In this document: positions 5,119 to 5,508 of the stretch, in pieces
Layout: each line of letters starts with the position of its first letter
How positions within the stretch are numbered: position 1 is the first letter of the stretch
Assembly (NCBI GenBank): GCA_002346545.1
Contig: DEAA01000017.1
Span: 1 to 5,508 of the forward strand
DNA: 5,508 nucleotides
Source: Acidobacteria bacterium UBA2994
Lineage (GTDB): Bacteria > Acidobacteriota > Vicinamibacteria > Vicinamibacterales > UBA8438
Direction of reading: 5' to 3'
Program-made: the position numbers and the translations under genes
The notes under the pieces: generated by a model
Told to the model about the DNA's origin: nothing
What the model saw: only the letters and a program-made list of their open reading frames with translations
The model's database searches: none

Positions 5119-5508
5119 ATGCTCTCGATCCTGTCGCTATTGCCCATCCTGACCGTCGCGGTGTTTCTGGTCCTGTTGCGATGGCCGGCTAGCCGGGCCA
5201 TGCCACTGACCTACGCCGTGGCCGCCGTGCTGGCGCTATTCGTCTGGCAGGTTCCGGGACTCCAGGTCGTCGGCGCCACCATCAACGGCGTCGTAATCGC
5301 ACTCACGTTGCTCTACATCATCTTCGGCGCCATCCTGCTGCTGAACACGCTCCAGCAGAGCGGCGCGATCTCCGCCATCCGTCAGGGATTCACCGATATA
5401 AGCAGCGACCGGCGGGTCCAGGTCATCATCATCGCCTGGCTCTTCGGCTCGTTCATCGAGGGCTCGGCGGGCTTCGGCACTCCTGCAGCGGTAGCCGTTC
5501 CCCTGCTG
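5119..5508 (+). CDS. lctP: L-lactate permease; N-terminal 130 codons, 3' end outside window
   Basis: This is an inner-membrane transporter of the lactate permease (LctP/LldP/GlcA) family, which takes up L-lactate and sometimes glycolate with protons. Full-length members are about 500-570 residues, so roughly the first quarter is present. The fragment is strongly hydrophobic, with predicted membrane segments near residues 3-20, 29-46, 55-76 and 101-130. The diagnostic family block is [14 protein letters not shown] (90-103) followed by [19 protein letters not shown] (106-124), nearly identical to the consensus of known lactate permeases. The ATG follows an AAGGAGG ribosome site at the right distance. 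No lactate dehydrogenase gene (lldD or lutABC) and no LldR-type regulator is visible, but the downstream neighbours are outside the window. Substrate preference (lactate versus glycolate) cannot be told from this part. Confidence 0.95.
   Translation, partial: MLSILSLLPILTVAVFLVLLRWPASRAMPLTYAVAAVLALFVWQVPGLQVVGATINGVVIALTLLYIIFGAILLLNTLQQSGAISAIRQGFTDISSDRRVQVIIIAWLFGSFIEGSAGFGTPAAVAVPLL

Overview
The window is GC-rich, gene-dense bacterial DNA. It looks like chromosome from a Gram-negative environmental bacterium. The secreted metallo-beta-lactamase-fold protein, with its 'DVEGGAATL' opening, resembles a family I associate with Acidobacteriota. That phylum assignment is a weak inference and rests on one gene. 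I see no rRNA, tRNA, CRISPR array, insertion sequence or phage gene.

The left 2.35 kb is a glycine cleavage operon on the minus strand, read right to left as gcvT, gcvH, gcvP. gcvP runs off the left edge after 278 codons. The three genes are packed tightly: 6 nt separate gcvT from gcvH, and gcvH overlaps gcvP by 4 nt. Together they encode the aminomethyltransferase (T), lipoyl carrier (H) and glycine decarboxylase (P) proteins. These degrade glycine to CO2, ammonia and methylene-tetrahydrofolate. The fourth component, the L-protein dihydrolipoamide dehydrogenase, is not in the window. A 252 bp region before gcvT holds a weak promoter candidate and several small hairpins. I could not identify a glycine riboswitch in it.

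Upstream of this, also on the minus strand, is a small membrane protein of the YdjM (LexA-binding, metal-dependent hydrolase) family. A secreted metallo-beta-lactamase-fold hydrolase follows on the plus strand. Its ATG is 122 bp from the membrane-hydrolase start, and the two are divergent. That gap contains a short plus-strand open frame that may be the tail of a lost gene.

The right part holds a small Rieske [2Fe-2S] ferredoxin-like gene on the minus strand, convergent with the metallo-hydrolase. About 390 bp of non-annotated DNA follows, containing inverted repeats and a possible 33-codon ORF. The window ends with the first 130 codons of an L-lactate permease on the plus strand, preceded by a near-perfect Shine-Dalgarno sequence.

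Apart from the gcv genes, the neighbours show no obvious common pathway. Most of the window is ordinary housekeeping or accessory metabolism, and I see no strong case for a new multi-gene system. The most interesting items are the structured leader of gcvT, the inverted repeat around a mini-ORF before the lactate permease, and the orphan coding-like tail before the metallo-hydrolase.
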